NCBI RefSeq assembly: GCF_029774155.1
Contig: NZ_CP103833.1
Span: 1,302,001-1,366,000, forward strand
Length of the DNA stretch: 64,000 nt
Direction: 5' to 3'
Source: Actinobacillus arthritidis
GTDB taxonomy: Bacteria > Pseudomonadota > Gammaproteobacteria > Enterobacterales > Pasteurellaceae
In this document: positions 1-8,551 of the stretch, in pieces
Position numbering within the stretch: the stretch's first letter is position 1
Layout: each line of letters opens with the position of its first letter
The notes under the pieces: generated by a model
What the model was told of the DNA's origin: nothing
The model's database searches: none
The model's input: the letters and a program-made list of their open reading frames with translations, nothing else
Translations under genes and position numbers: made by a program

Positions 1-2
1 TT

Positions 3-851
3 GGATTTTTAGTACATTTTAAAATGCGAACGGTGCAACATATCGCCCAAGAAATTGAGCAACGTCAAGATCTTGATTTAACACCGATTGATACCTTACA
101 AGTTCCAACTGAAATTCAAGGCTTTACCAATGCGATTAATCAACTGTTAGTCAGAACTTTCCATTCGATTGAACAGCAACAGCGATTTATAGCAGATGCG
201 ACCCACGAAATGCGTAGTCCGATGACGGCTCTTTCATTGCAGGCTGAACGCCTTTCAGGACAAGGACTGCCAATACAACAAGCGGTGCAAATTGAACAAA
301 TTCAACAAAGTATTAAGCGTAACCGTCACTTAATTGAGCAACTACTTTTACTGGCCAAAGCACAGGCAAGCTATGTAAGTTTACAAAAAACGGAAATCAA
401 TTCTCAATATTTATTTCGTCAAATTATTGAAAGTTTGCTACCTATTAGCCAGCAAAAAGATCAGGATATTGGTGTGGTAGGTTCGCAAGCGGTGGTTTTT
501 TATGCTCCGGAAATTGATATGTTTACTCTTGTTAAAACTTTGGTTGATAACGCATTACGATATACGCCAGCAGAAAGCCAAATTGATTTAAGCTGTGAAG
601 AACATGATGAATTTGTGATTTTTAGTGTAGAGGATAATGGTAATGGTATTCCATCGGAAATGCAGGAGCGAGTACTTGAGCCATTCTTCCGTATTCTCGG
701 TACAGAACAACAAGGTACAGGGCTTGGTCTAGCAATCGCTGTAAACATAGCTAAACGTTATGGTGGATATCTCGAATTACATGACAGCCAGAAATTCTCA
801 ACCGGACTTTTGGTCAAAGTATTCCTGCGTAAATCTTATCTGCAAGCCTAG
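3..851 (+). CDS. Two-component sensor histidine kinase, C-terminal part (QseC/PmrB type)
   Basis: The frame is open from the window edge, so this is the 3' part of a longer gene whose sensor and membrane segments lie outside. Counting from the first internal Met at 24, the phospho-acceptor box FIADATHEMRSP puts the histidine at residue 61. The N box is LVDNALRYTP, the G1 box is EDNGNGIP and the G2 box is GTGLGLAIA. That is a complete HisKA plus HATPase_c transmitter. This family autophosphorylates and passes the phosphate to an OmpR-type regulator, usually encoded just upstream. The next gene is eptA, the same order of functions as pmrAB with pmrC, so control of lipid A modification is a reasonable inference. 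QseC and PmrB/BasS cannot be told apart from this fragment. Confidence 0.9.
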   Translation, partial: GFLVHFKMRTVQHIAQEIEQRQDLDLTPIDTLQVPTEIQGFTNAINQLLVRTFHSIEQQQRFIADATHEMRSPMTALSLQAERLSGQGLPIQQAVQIEQIQQSIKRNRHLIEQLLLLAKAQASYVSLQKTEINSQYLFRQIIESLLPISQQKDQDIGVVGSQAVVFYAPEIDMFTLVKTLVDNALRYTPAESQIDLSCEEHDEFVIFSVEDNGNGIPSEMQERVLEPFFRILGTEQQGTGLGLAIAVNIAKRYGGYLELHDSQKFSTGLLVKVFLRKSYLQA

Positions 852-992
852 TCCATTTATAATAACTGTGTTTGCCCAAAATAATTATCTGTGAATGTAA
901 TAATTGAATATGGTTGAACACACTCCATATCTACTAATATCATTGATACAATGAGCACATAATTACAAAACGTTAGTAAAATTCGTCCGCTT

Positions 993-1025
993 GCTAATTT
1001 TCTGCTAATTTTTCTTGTTTAAGAT
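993..1025 (+). promoter_or_regulatory. PmrA/QseB-like direct-repeat box 1 with -10
   Basis: GCTAAT-TTTCT-GCTAAT is a hexamer direct repeat with 11-bp period (993-1009). Ten bases later comes TAAGAT (1020-1025), a 4/6 match to a -10. There is no canonical -35, as expected for an activator-dependent promoter where the repeat covers the -35 region. The same repeat with the same spacing recurs before eptA. PmrA and QseB regulators are known to bind CTTAA-type repeats with this period. That the adjacent kinase's partner binds here is inference. Confidence 0.5.
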
Positions 1026-1030
1026 GTTTT

Positions 1031-1106
1031 ACATCGGAACTGCTAAGCCGATATGTTTTTTTCATAATGATCTTAAAAGCTCAAACTGTTTTAGTTTGGG
1101 CTTTTT
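1031..1106 (+). ncRNA. Candidate small RNA between the kinase and eptA
   Basis: A start about 7 nt after the -10 at 1020-1025 would place the 5' end near 1031. The transcript would open with a hairpin (ATCGG 1033-1037 with CCGAT 1048-1052, then seven T) and end with a strong intrinsic terminator (arms about 1075-1087 and 1093-1106, loop GTTTT, T-run). That gives an RNA of about 75 nt with no convincing reading frame. I do not recognise a known family. It could instead be two successive terminators of the upstream kinase operon. Confidence 0.4.
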
Positions 1107-1161
1107 CATTTTTCAATAGTTTGAATATGTCACTATATTCTTTATCTTTTTAACGATTCTT

Positions 1162-1194
1162 CCTAATTTTCGCCTAATTTTCCCCCTGTATTAT
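1162..1194 (+). promoter_or_regulatory. eptA promoter with PmrA/QseB-like box 2
   Basis: CCTAAT-TTTCG-CCTAAT (1162-1178) repeats the hexamer with 11-bp period and is followed after 10 bp by the -10 TATTAT (1189-1194). The spacing equals that of box 1. Transcription would start near 1200, leaving a 5' leader of about 105 nt before the eptA start codon. Activation by the response regulator paired with the upstream kinase is inferred. Confidence 0.55.
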
Positions 1195-1306
1195 ATTAAT
1201 AATTGGACAAAATAGTTATCAGTGTGCTTATAGCTATTTATCTTTAATACTATGAAATTAAATATCTAACCGTCAATTTTCTCTTTTTTATATAAAGGAT
1301 AACTCA

Positions 1307-2953
1307 ATGAAATTTAAACGTCCTCAATGGCATTTATCGCAAGTTAGTCTTATCGCTCTTGTTTCACTTTATGTTACTGTTGCCTTGAATATCGGTTTTT
1401 TCCGAAAAGTTGTCAGTCTCTACCAATTTACAGGAACAAGTGATGATTACTTCATTTACACCATGCCGTTAGTGCTTTTTGTCGCCTTAAATATTGTACT
1501 AAACCTACTTTCTCTTCCATTTATACATAAAGTGATTGTACCGTTACTTATTCTATTAAGTGCGGCGGTAAGCTATAACTCATTGTTTTTCAATGTCTAT
1601 TTTGACCGTGATATGCTCACTAATGTATTACAAACCAACCCTGCTGAAAGCCTGCGAATGATGACACCAAGCTATCTTGTGTGGATTTTCTTCCTTGGTA
1701 TTGTGCCTGCACTCGCTTATCTTAACGTGAGAATCGCTTACCAAGCTTGGTGGAAAGAAATTTCCCTCAGAATTGGAGTGATTTTTACTGCATCGCTAAT
1801 GATTTTTGCAGTTGCCAGCCAGTTTTACCAAGATTACGCTTCGTTTTTCCGTAATAACAAATATTTGCCTCATTTGATTGTGCCGTCTAATTTTGTTGTC
1901 GCCAGTGTGAGTAAAATCAAACATAGTCGAATAGAAAATCGTCCATTCGAGAAATTAGCAGAAAACGTTAAAATGGAAAAACCTGATCGCTATCGCCATG
2001 TGACTGTCATTGTGCTAGGTGAAACAACCCGTGCGATGAATTGGGGACTAAATGGTTACGCACGTCAGACTACACCGAAAATGGCGACCCGTCTTGCAAG
2101 CGGTGAGAATTTGATTAATTTTAGTAATGTCAGCAGTTGTGGAACTGCTACAGCTATTTCCGTACCGTGCTTGTTTTCATCAATGACACGAGAGCAGTAC
2201 GATGAAGTTACTGCTAAAAATCAAGATAATTTACTTGATATTTTGAGTCGTGCAGGTGTTAATGTGGTGTGGATTGAAAATAATAGCGATAGCAAAGGTG
2301 TGGCTAATCGAGTTAAAGAAATTAATACTTTTAATGGTAACGCTTCCTCACTTTGTACCAATAGTGAGTGTTTAGATGAAGTGATGTTACCTGAATTGGA
2401 TAAAGCCTTAGCTGAAAATTCAGACAAAGATACGGTGATAGTATTGCATACGATCGGTAGCCATGGCCCAACTTATTATGAACGCTACACCGAAAACGAA
2501 CGCCTTTTTACGCCGACTTGTGATACTAATGAAATCAGTAAATGTAGTAATGAAGAATTGGTAAACACTTATGACAACGGTATTGTTTATTTAGATAAGT
2601 TTCTTGATCAAGTCATTCAACGCTTAGACAGACGAGATGATTGGGAAAGTACAGTATATTATTTTTCCGATCATGGCGAATCATTAGGTGAAAACGATAT
2701 TTATTTACATAGCACGCCATACTCTCTTGCACCAAAAGAACAAACCAAAATTCCGATGATGATTTGGTTCTCAAAATCTTGGAAAAAAAATGAGCCATTT
2801 GATTTAGACTGCATTAAACGTAATGCAGATAAGCCTTATTCACACGATAACGTATTCCATACGGTATTTAGTTTGTTAGATATTGATATGAGTAAACACA
2901 GTTTGCCAATATATGATATTTCTCTTGATATTGTCGGTCGTTGTCACCGTTAA
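1307..2953 (+). CDS. eptA: Lipid A phosphoethanolamine transferase EptA
   Basis: Transfers phosphoethanolamine from phosphatidylethanolamine to lipid A on the periplasmic face of the inner membrane, which lowers surface charge and gives polymyxin resistance. The 548 aa fit the EptA/MCR family: hydrophobic helices in roughly the first 175 residues, then a periplasmic alkaline-phosphatase-like domain. Visible catalytic and zinc residues are Glu239 (LGETTRA), nucleophile Thr280 (SSCGTATAISVPC), His386 (SHGPTY) and Asp455-His456 (FSDHGESLG). These positions match the well-studied neisserial EptA closely. Paired cysteines (SSC...VPC and others) suggest disulfides. An AAGGA site precedes the ATG. 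The gene stands alone after the kinase and has its own PmrA-like promoter. Confidence 0.93.
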   Translation: MKFKRPQWHLSQVSLIALVSLYVTVALNIGFFRKVVSLYQFTGTSDDYFIYTMPLVLFVALNIVLNLLSLPFIHKVIVPLLILLSAAVSYNSLFFNVYFDRDMLTNVLQTNPAESLRMMTPSYLVWIFFLGIVPALAYLNVRIAYQAWWKEISLRIGVIFTASLMIFAVASQFYQDYASFFRNNKYLPHLIVPSNFVVASVSKIKHSRIENRPFEKLAENVKMEKPDRYRHVTVIVLGETTRAMNWGLNGYARQTTPKMATRLASGENLINFSNVSSCGTATAISVPCLFSSMTREQYDEVTAKNQDNLLDILSRAGVNVVWIENNSDSKGVANRVKEINTFNGNASSLCTNSECLDEVMLPELDKALAENSDKDTVIVLHTIGSHGPTYYERYTENERLFTPTCDTNEISKCSNEELVNTYDNGIVYLDKFLDQVIQRLDRRDDWESTVYYFSDHGESLGENDIYLHSTPYSLAPKEQTKIPMMIWFSKSWKKNEPFDLDCIKRNADKPYSHDNVFHTVFSLLDIDMSKHSLPIYDISLDIVGRCHR

Positions 2954-3112
2954 ACAAGATTGAGTGGATTTTGTGGTTTTTTTATCAAATTTAACCGCTT
3001 ATTGGCTTTTTTGATCTAGTTCATAAAAAGTTTTAAATACCTCATTTAGACTATTTCGCTTTATCTGTGCTAAACGTACACTGAAACAAATAATTTATAA
3101 AAGGAATGAAGA

Positions 3113-3751
3113 ATGGAACTTAAAAACGTTATTGAGCAACGTAAAACGATTAAAGTGTTTAATCCTAATGTGAAAATTGACCGCCAAGAATTACAAGAAA
3201 TGCTGAGTTTGGCACAACTTGCTCCTTCTAAAGCAAATTTACAACCATGGCGTTTTGTGGTGGTAGATGATATGGAGCAAAAAAGTAAATTACTTGGCTC
3301 GGTGGCATTTAATGCACCGCCGTGTGAAACCGCTTCTGCAGTCATTCTAGTTTTGGCGGATTTACAATATCAATTATTACTTGATGATATTTTAGATCGT
3401 TCTATTGAAACCGGTTGTTTACATCAACAATTTAAACAACGTTCACTCGATTTTCTTCTTAGTGTACATAATGCTTCAACTGAGCAGGACATTCGTGACC
3501 AAGTGATTACGGATACCAGTTTGGCGGCAATGCAATTAATGCTGATTGCAAAAGATAAAGGCTATGATACTCACGCAATAGGGGTATTTGATCGCCTAGC
3601 CGTATTGTCGGCTTTAGACGTAGATGCGGCCCGTTATTTACCGGTTATGTTATTAGCGATTGGTAAAGCGGCAACCGCTTCGTTACCAAGTAGCCGCTTA
3701 CCGCTGGAATATACGGTTTCTTGGAATAATGGACAAGGATTTAAGAAGTAA
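3113..3751 (+). CDS. Nitroreductase family protein
   Basis: A 212-aa FMN-dependent oxidoreductase of the nitroreductase family. The N-terminus carries the FMN-contact pattern (IEQRKTIKVF), and the conserved LAPSKANLQPWRFVVV stretch is near residues 42-57. A central DTSLAAMQLMLIAKDKGYDT helix and a C-terminal LLAIGKA strand also fit. Such proteins use NAD(P)H to reduce quinones or nitroaromatics; the physiological substrate cannot be told here. The start is supported by AAAGGA eight bases upstream. It is a single-gene unit closed by the inverted uptake-signal terminator at 3771. Confidence 0.85.
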   Translation: MELKNVIEQRKTIKVFNPNVKIDRQELQEMLSLAQLAPSKANLQPWRFVVVDDMEQKSKLLGSVAFNAPPCETASAVILVLADLQYQLLLDDILDRSIETGCLHQQFKQRSLDFLLSVHNASTEQDIRDQVITDTSLAAMQLMLIAKDKGYDTHAIGVFDRLAVLSALDVDAARYLPVMLLAIGKAATASLPSSRLPLEYTVSWNNGQGFKK

Positions 3752-3770
3752 TTGTAAGATTTGTTAAACA

Positions 3771-3827
3771 AGCGGTCTGATTTCTTAAAACTTTTGCAAA
3801 AAGTTGTTAAAATTAGACCGCTTTTTT
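3771..3827 (+). terminator. Inverted uptake-signal terminator
   Basis: AGCGGTCT at 3771 pairs with AGACCGCT at 3815, followed by TTTTTTA. The left arm is an ACAAGCGGTCT uptake signal, so two uptake signals in opposite orientation form the stem. Confidence 0.75.
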
Positions 3828-3852
3828 ATTGTTATTTTATATTTGAGGATGT

Positions 3853-4371
3853 ATGCAACCTGTTAATAATTCGATTTTAAGTAAGATTATTTTTGCCAGC
3901 CGTTGGCTACAAGTGCCGATTTATTTAGGTTTAATCATTGTGCAAGGTATCTACGCTTATAAGTTTATGAAATCACTCTACAACTTAATTGTGAACCTTG
4001 GTGTGATGGACGAAAATACCATTATGTTGACGGTATTAAATCTCATTGATGTCGTGATGATTGCTAACTTATTAATTATGGTTATCGTCGGTGGCTATGA
4101 AACATTCGTTTCGAGATTAAGAGTAGATGATCATCCGGATCAACCGGAATGGCTTAATCACGTAAATGCTTCAGTATTAAAAGTGAAACTAGGTATGTCA
4201 ATTATCAGTATTTCATCGATCCATTTATTACAGACCTTTATTAATGCCGGTAATTTGGATGAAAAAACTATGCAATGGCAGGTAATTATTCATGTGACTT
4301 TCTTGATTTCAGCGGTTGCAATGGCTTATACCGACAAAATCTCACACTCGGTTACAGCAAAACATCATTAA
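3853..4371 (+). CDS. yqhA: UPF0114/YqhA family membrane protein
   Basis: 172-aa integral membrane protein of the YqhA (UPF0114) family, whose function is unknown. Hydrophobic segments lie near residues 17-36, 55-80, 113-130 and 142-160, giving about four membrane helices. The conserved stretch [14 protein letters not shown] with the following [11 protein letters not shown] is typical of the family. The GAGGAT ribosome site before the ATG is good. It sits between two uptake-signal terminators, so it is probably monocistronic. Length is normal for the family. Confidence 0.85.
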   Translation: MQPVNNSILSKIIFASRWLQVPIYLGLIIVQGIYAYKFMKSLYNLIVNLGVMDENTIMLTVLNLIDVVMIANLLIMVIVGGYETFVSRLRVDDHPDQPEWLNHVNASVLKVKLGMSIISISSIHLLQTFINAGNLDEKTMQWQVIIHVTFLISAVAMAYTDKISHSVTAKHH

Positions 4372-4401
4372 AGTACCACAATAATTTAATGCATTTTTAC
4401 A

Positions 4402-4434
4402 AAAAGCGGTTAGAATTGAACCGCTTTTATTCTT
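4402..4434 (+). terminator. Terminator after yqhA
   Basis: AAAAGCGGTT (4402-4411) pairs with AACCGCTTTT (4419-4428) around the short loop AGAATTG. Both arms carry the AAGCGGT uptake-signal core. Confidence 0.7.
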
Positions 4435-4454
4435 TATTTATGTAGGAAAAGATT

Positions 4455-5825
4455 ATGACTAAACACTATGATTATCTAGCGATTGGTGGCGGTAGTGGTG
4501 GTATTGCCTCTATTAATCGTGCGGCAAGTTACGGCAAAAAATGTGCGATTGTAGAAGCAAAACATTTAGGCGGAACTTGCGTTAATGTCGGCTGTGTGCC
4601 GAAAAAAGTAATGTTCTACGGTGCGCATATTGCCGAAGCAATTAATAGCTATGCACCGGATTACGGTTTTGATGTCACGCTCAATAACTTTGATTTTGCC
4701 AAATTAATCGAAAGCCGTGAGGCGTATATTTCACGTATTCATACTTCATACAATAACGTATTAGCTAAAAATAACGTTGATGTATTGAACGGTTTTGCAA
4801 AATTCGTGGACGCAAAAACGGTTGAAGTCTCTTATGCGGACGGCAGTTCTGAGCAAGTTACTGCAGATCATATTTTGATTGCGACCGGCGGTCGCCCATC
4901 TATTCCGGCTGTAAAGGGTGCGGAATACGGTATTGATTCGGACGGTTTCTTTGCATTACGTGAAGTACCTAAACGTGTTGCAGTAGTCGGTGCAGGTTAT
5001 ATTGCAGTTGAAATTGCCGGTGTGTTAAACAGTTTAGGTGCTGAAACGCATTTGTTTGTACGCCAGCATGCACCGTTACGTAATCAAGATCCATTAATTG
5101 TTGAAACCTTAGTGGAAGTATTAGCACAGGACGGCATTACTTTACATACCCAAGCGATTCCACAAGAAGTCAGTAAAAATGCAGATGGTTCATTCGTGTT
5201 AAAATTAGCAGACGGACGTGAAGCAACGGTTGATTGCTTAATTTGGGCAATCGGTCGTGAACCGACGTGTGATAAAATTAATCTGGAAGCAGTTGGTGTA
5301 AAAACCAATGCAAAAGGTCAAATTATCGTGGATAAATTCCAAAATACTAATGTACCGAATATTTATGCGGTCGGCGATATTATCGAAGGTGGTATTGAAT
5401 TAACGCCGGTAGCGGTTGTCGCGGGTCGTCGTTTATCCGAACGTTTATTTAATAATAAACCGAATGAGCATTTGGATTACAATTTAGTACCGACTGTTAT
5501 TTTTAGCCATCCGCCGATTGGTACGGTTGGTTTAACTGAACCGCAAGCGATTGAACAATATGGTGCGGAAAATGTGAAAGTATATAAATCTTCATTTACC
5601 GCCATGTATACCGCAGTCACTCAACATCGCCAACCTTGCCGAATGAAATTAGTCTGTGTCGGTAAAGAACAGAAAGTAGTCGGCTTACACGGCATTGGTT
5701 TCGGCGTGGATGAAATGATTCAAGGCTTTGCGGTAGCAATTAAAATGGGAGCGACTAAAGCTGATTTTGATAATACTGTAGCAATTCACCCAACAGGTTC
5801 GGAAGAATTTGTAACAATGCGATAG
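4455..5825 (+). CDS. gor: Glutathione-disulfide reductase
   Basis: Cytosolic FAD/NADPH flavoenzyme that regenerates GSH from GSSG. The 456 aa are full length. The FAD-binding GGGSGG lies at residues 11-16, and the redox-active disulfide is Cys42/Cys47 in [13 protein letters not shown]. The NADPH-binding [15 protein letters not shown] is in the middle, the second FAD motif is NIYAVGDI, and the catalytic His445 lies in AIHPTGSEE near the C-terminus. It supplies reduced glutathione, which links it to the formaldehyde detoxification genes farther along. GGAAAAG precedes the ATG. It converges on yjjV and shares a bidirectional terminator with it. Confidence 0.97.
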   Translation: MTKHYDYLAIGGGSGGIASINRAASYGKKCAIVEAKHLGGTCVNVGCVPKKVMFYGAHIAEAINSYAPDYGFDVTLNNFDFAKLIESREAYISRIHTSYNNVLAKNNVDVLNGFAKFVDAKTVEVSYADGSSEQVTADHILIATGGRPSIPAVKGAEYGIDSDGFFALREVPKRVAVVGAGYIAVEIAGVLNSLGAETHLFVRQHAPLRNQDPLIVETLVEVLAQDGITLHTQAIPQEVSKNADGSFVLKLADGREATVDCLIWAIGREPTCDKINLEAVGVKTNAKGQIIVDKFQNTNVPNIYAVGDIIEGGIELTPVAVVAGRRLSERLFNNKPNEHLDYNLVPTVIFSHPPIGTVGLTEPQAIEQYGAENVKVYKSSFTAMYTAVTQHRQPCRMKLVCVGKEQKVVGLHGIGFGVDEMIQGFAVAIKMGATKADFDNTVAIHPTGSEEFVTMR

Positions 5826-5845
5826 TTTGAATCAAAATAAGAAAT

Positions 5846-5878
5846 AAAAAAACGGATACTTGGGTATCCGTTTTTTTA
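5846..5878. terminator. Bidirectional terminator between gor and yjjV
   Basis: CGGATAC (5853-5859) pairs with GTATCCG (5864-5870), flanked by an A-run on the left and a T-run on the right. It can therefore serve both convergent genes. Confidence 0.85.
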
Positions 5879-5887
5879 TTTCTAGGA

Positions 5888-6682
5888 TTATTTTTGCCAA
5901 AATAGCTTCTCACTCGTATTCCAAATTGTTTCAGCAATTTCTTGCGGAGATTCATTACGTAGCTCACATAACGCTTGGAAACTTACAGCGAGTCGTTCCG
6001 GACGATTGGGTTCGCCCTGAAAACCAAAGACCGGCATATCAGGCGAGTCAGTTTCTAATAATAAACTTTCCAAAGGTAATTTACGGATTGCTTCTCTGGT
6101 TTTATTCGCTCGTGCATAAGTAATCGTGCCGCCTACACCGATTTTATAGCCTAAATCAACAAAGCGTTTCGCTTGGTCATAACTACCGGCAAAGCCGTGG
6201 ATCACACCGGTATTGGTCAATTTCGCTTTTTTTAGAAAGACGGAAAGCTGATCATGACTACGGCGAGAATGTAGATTTAGCGGTAATTTAAACCGCTTAG
6301 CAAACGCAAGTTGAGCCTCTAAAAACTCACATTGTTTTTGCCAAAGCTCATCAGTACAAAGCTGTTCGACAGCTCTTTCCAAACCGATTTCTGCAATAGC
6401 GGTACATTGAGGATCTCGTTGGGCTAATAAGGATTCTAAGTTGTCTAAATCTGCGATTCTATGTTGTTGGATATAAAGCGGATGAAGCCCTAACCCATAA
6501 ACTAAATTATCCGGCATTTGCTTGGCACAAGCGATCACTTTTGCAAAATTTTCTGCAAAGACGGATACAATCAAAATGCGTGTTACCTTTGAATATTCAG
6601 CGTTTTTAACGAGTTGAGAAACGGGAAAATTAAGGCTTTCAGAAACATAATCTAAATGAGTGTGAGTATCAAAGAATTGCAT
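5888..6682 (-). CDS. yjjV: TatD-family metal-dependent deoxyribonuclease, YjjV-like
   Basis: 264-aa TIM-barrel amidohydrolase of the TatD family. Metal ligands visible are the N-terminal DTHTHLD (residues 5-11), the Glu in AIAEIGLE, NLHSRRSHD, VIHGFAGS and the late LLETDSPDMP. Family members are Mg-dependent 3'-5' DNases; the YjjV branch has no settled role. It reads toward gor with a hairpin terminator on each side, so it is probably monocistronic. No strong ribosome site is seen before the ATG at 6682, but the conserved MQFFDTHTHLD start leaves little doubt. Confidence 0.88.
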   Translation of the reverse strand: MQFFDTHTHLDYVSESLNFPVSQLVKNAEYSKVTRILIVSVFAENFAKVIACAKQMPDNLVYGLGLHPLYIQQHRIADLDNLESLLAQRDPQCTAIAEIGLERAVEQLCTDELWQKQCEFLEAQLAFAKRFKLPLNLHSRRSHDQLSVFLKKAKLTNTGVIHGFAGSYDQAKRFVDLGYKIGVGGTITYARANKTREAIRKLPLESLLLETDSPDMPVFGFQGEPNRPERLAVSFQALCELRNESPQEIAETIWNTSEKLFWQK

Positions 6683-6706
6683 ATAAGAGAATCGTTAAAA
6701 AATAAA

Positions 6707-6732
6707 AAAGCGAGGAAATTTTCCTCGCTTTT
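6707..6732 (-). terminator. Terminator between cstA and yjjV
   Basis: AAAAGCGAGGAA pairs with TTCCTCGCTTTT around a minimal loop. It lies just past the stop of cstA and is symmetrical enough to act in both directions. Confidence 0.8.
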
Positions 6733-6748
6733 AATATGTTAATCAAGA

Positions 6749-8335
6749 TTAGTTTGTTACATAAGCATCTTCATCTCGTTCGCCTAATGGTTTAAGCATG
6801 GTGAAGAATAATACGATACAAATCACTGTCGTCGCTAAACCTAAGTAAACTGAAAGTTGATAATCTAAACCGAAACCAATTTTGTTGTAGAATAAATAGG
6901 TTGCACATACTGTTGTAATAAACCATGCAGGGATTGAACATACCCAATGGAATTTTTTATAACGATATAAGTATGCCGCCGCAGTCCAAAGCATTACCAT
7001 TGCTGTCATTTGGTTTGCCCAAGTGAAGTAACGCCATAAGATGCTAAAGTCGATTTTTGATACAACAAAACCTAATGCGAATAATGGTATTGCAATCATT
7101 AAACGTTTAGTTAATGAACGTTGGTCAATTTTGAAGATTTCCGCAAGTTGTAAACGTGCCGCACGGAATGCTGTGTCACCTGAAGTAATCGGTAATACTA
7201 CTACACCTAACACTGCAAAGATACCACCGACAAAGCCTAAGAAGTGTAATGAACTGTCATAAACCACTTTAGATGGTGAACCTGCTGAAATTGCATCTTG
7301 TAATGCTTGTGGGTTTTCATAGAATGCAAGACCCACCATACACCATACTAATGCGATAACACCTTCGGTAATCATTGCACCGTAGAAAATGAAACGACCT
7401 TCGCTTTCATTTTCTGCACAACGTGCCATTAACGGAGTTTGTGTTGCGTGGAAGCCAGATAATGCACCACAAGAAATGGTTAAGAATAATAAAGGCCAAA
7501 TCGGAACATCACCTTTGACTTGGAAGTTTTGAGTAAATTTGTCCCAAGTTAAACCTTGACCATCCGCATTAATCGTACGGAAAAATTCGATTGGATCAGT
7601 TGCACTAAAGTGAGCAGTGATTAAACCGTATACCATACCTACCGACATAAATAGTAATAATGCACCGAAGAATGGGTAGATTCGACCAATGATTTTATCA
7701 ATAGGAAGTAATGTTGCTAAAATATAGTATGCGAAAATGATGAGTGTCCATACGGAAATCACAGTCGCTTTATCCATACCCCAAACGGTAATGCCGCCAG
7801 CTTCAACTGCTTGGTGAATCGCTTCTGCATCATTTAATTGTAATGTACCGCCACTAGCGCCGAATACATCCATCGTAATGGTTGCCATTAACTGAGCTGG
7901 ACTTGCAACGAATACCACGCCGACTAATAATAGAAGAATTAATGCCATTACGTTGATAAATACTTTAACTGGGCGACCTAAGAATTTACCTGCTAAAGCT
8001 GGCATTGTCGCACCGCCGTTACGGATACTTAACATACCGCAGAAGTAATCATGTACCGCACCGGCAAAGATGCAACCGATTACGATCCAAAGCATTGCTA
8101 CCGGCCCGTATAACGCACCGAGAATAGGACCAAAAATCGGACCTGTACCGGCAATATTTAATAACTGGATCAGCCAAATTTTTGTTTTTGACATCGGCAT
8201 ATAGTCAACACCGTCATTCATAGAATAAGCAGGCGTCGTTTTTTTCGGGTTAATCACGAAAATTTTTTCGATGATTTTACCATAGACAAAGTAGCCAAGT
8301 ACGAGGACTGCCACACAAAAGAAAAACCACAACAT
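6749..8335 (-). CDS. cstA: CstA-family carbon-starvation/pyruvate transporter
   Basis: Multi-spanning inner-membrane protein of the CstA family, whose characterised members import pyruvate or peptides. The conserved core is present: LLNIAGTGPIFGPILGALYGP, GAVHDYFCGMLSIRNGG, CGALSGFHATQTPLMARC and LPITSGDTAFRAARL. About 528 aa from the chosen start makes it shorter than E. coli CstA, like the compact Pasteurellaceae form. The frame extends upstream to a TTG at 8380, but the ATG at 8335 has AAGG upstream and begins directly at the first membrane helix (MLWFFF), so I prefer it. A CRP-like site lies about 120 bp upstream, in keeping with starvation control. Confidence 0.88.
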   Translation of the reverse strand: MLWFFFCVAVLVLGYFVYGKIIEKIFVINPKKTTPAYSMNDGVDYMPMSKTKIWLIQLLNIAGTGPIFGPILGALYGPVAMLWIVIGCIFAGAVHDYFCGMLSIRNGGATMPALAGKFLGRPVKVFINVMALILLLLVGVVFVASPAQLMATITMDVFGASGGTLQLNDAEAIHQAVEAGGITVWGMDKATVISVWTLIIFAYYILATLLPIDKIIGRIYPFFGALLLFMSVGMVYGLITAHFSATDPIEFFRTINADGQGLTWDKFTQNFQVKGDVPIWPLLFLTISCGALSGFHATQTPLMARCAENESEGRFIFYGAMITEGVIALVWCMVGLAFYENPQALQDAISAGSPSKVVYDSSLHFLGFVGGIFAVLGVVVLPITSGDTAFRAARLQLAEIFKIDQRSLTKRLMIAIPLFALGFVVSKIDFSILWRYFTWANQMTAMVMLWTAAAYLYRYKKFHWVCSIPAWFITTVCATYLFYNKIGFGLDYQLSVYLGLATTVICIVLFFTMLKPLGERDEDAYVTN

Positions 8336-8457
8336 AGAAGGTAACCTTATAAATTTAAGTTTGGAATCATAAATAGCCAAAAGGCGTTATATTTTAGTAA
8401 GATACGTGAATAAAGTAAATTAAGTTCGTTAGTATAAATGGGTATTTATGTAAGAAA

Positions 8458-8473
8458 TGTGAATAACTTCAAA
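8458..8473. promoter_or_regulatory. Possible CRP site upstream of cstA
   Basis: TGTGA-N6-TCAAA matches the CRP consensus TGTGA-N6-TCACA with one mismatch. cstA is CRP-controlled in enteric bacteria, which supports but does not prove the site. Confidence 0.4.
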
Positions 8474-8505
8474 TTTTTTGTACAATGTTGCTACTTTTAT
8501 TGCAT

Positions 8506-8538
8506 AAAAACAGCCACAATTTCTTGTGGCTGTTTTTC
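8506..8538 (-). terminator. Terminator of the malEFGQ operon
   Basis: AAAAACAGCCACAA (8506-8519) pairs with TTGTGGCTGTTTTT (8524-8537). It lies 15 nt beyond the malQ stop, and the T-run is on the minus strand. Confidence 0.85.
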
Positions 8539-8551
8539 TATGTTGATACGT

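Noticed and set aside
8336..8380. N-terminal extension of the CstA frame to TTG 8380
   Set aside because: No ribosome site for the TTG, and the added residues have no family character; ATG 8335 has AAGG upstream.
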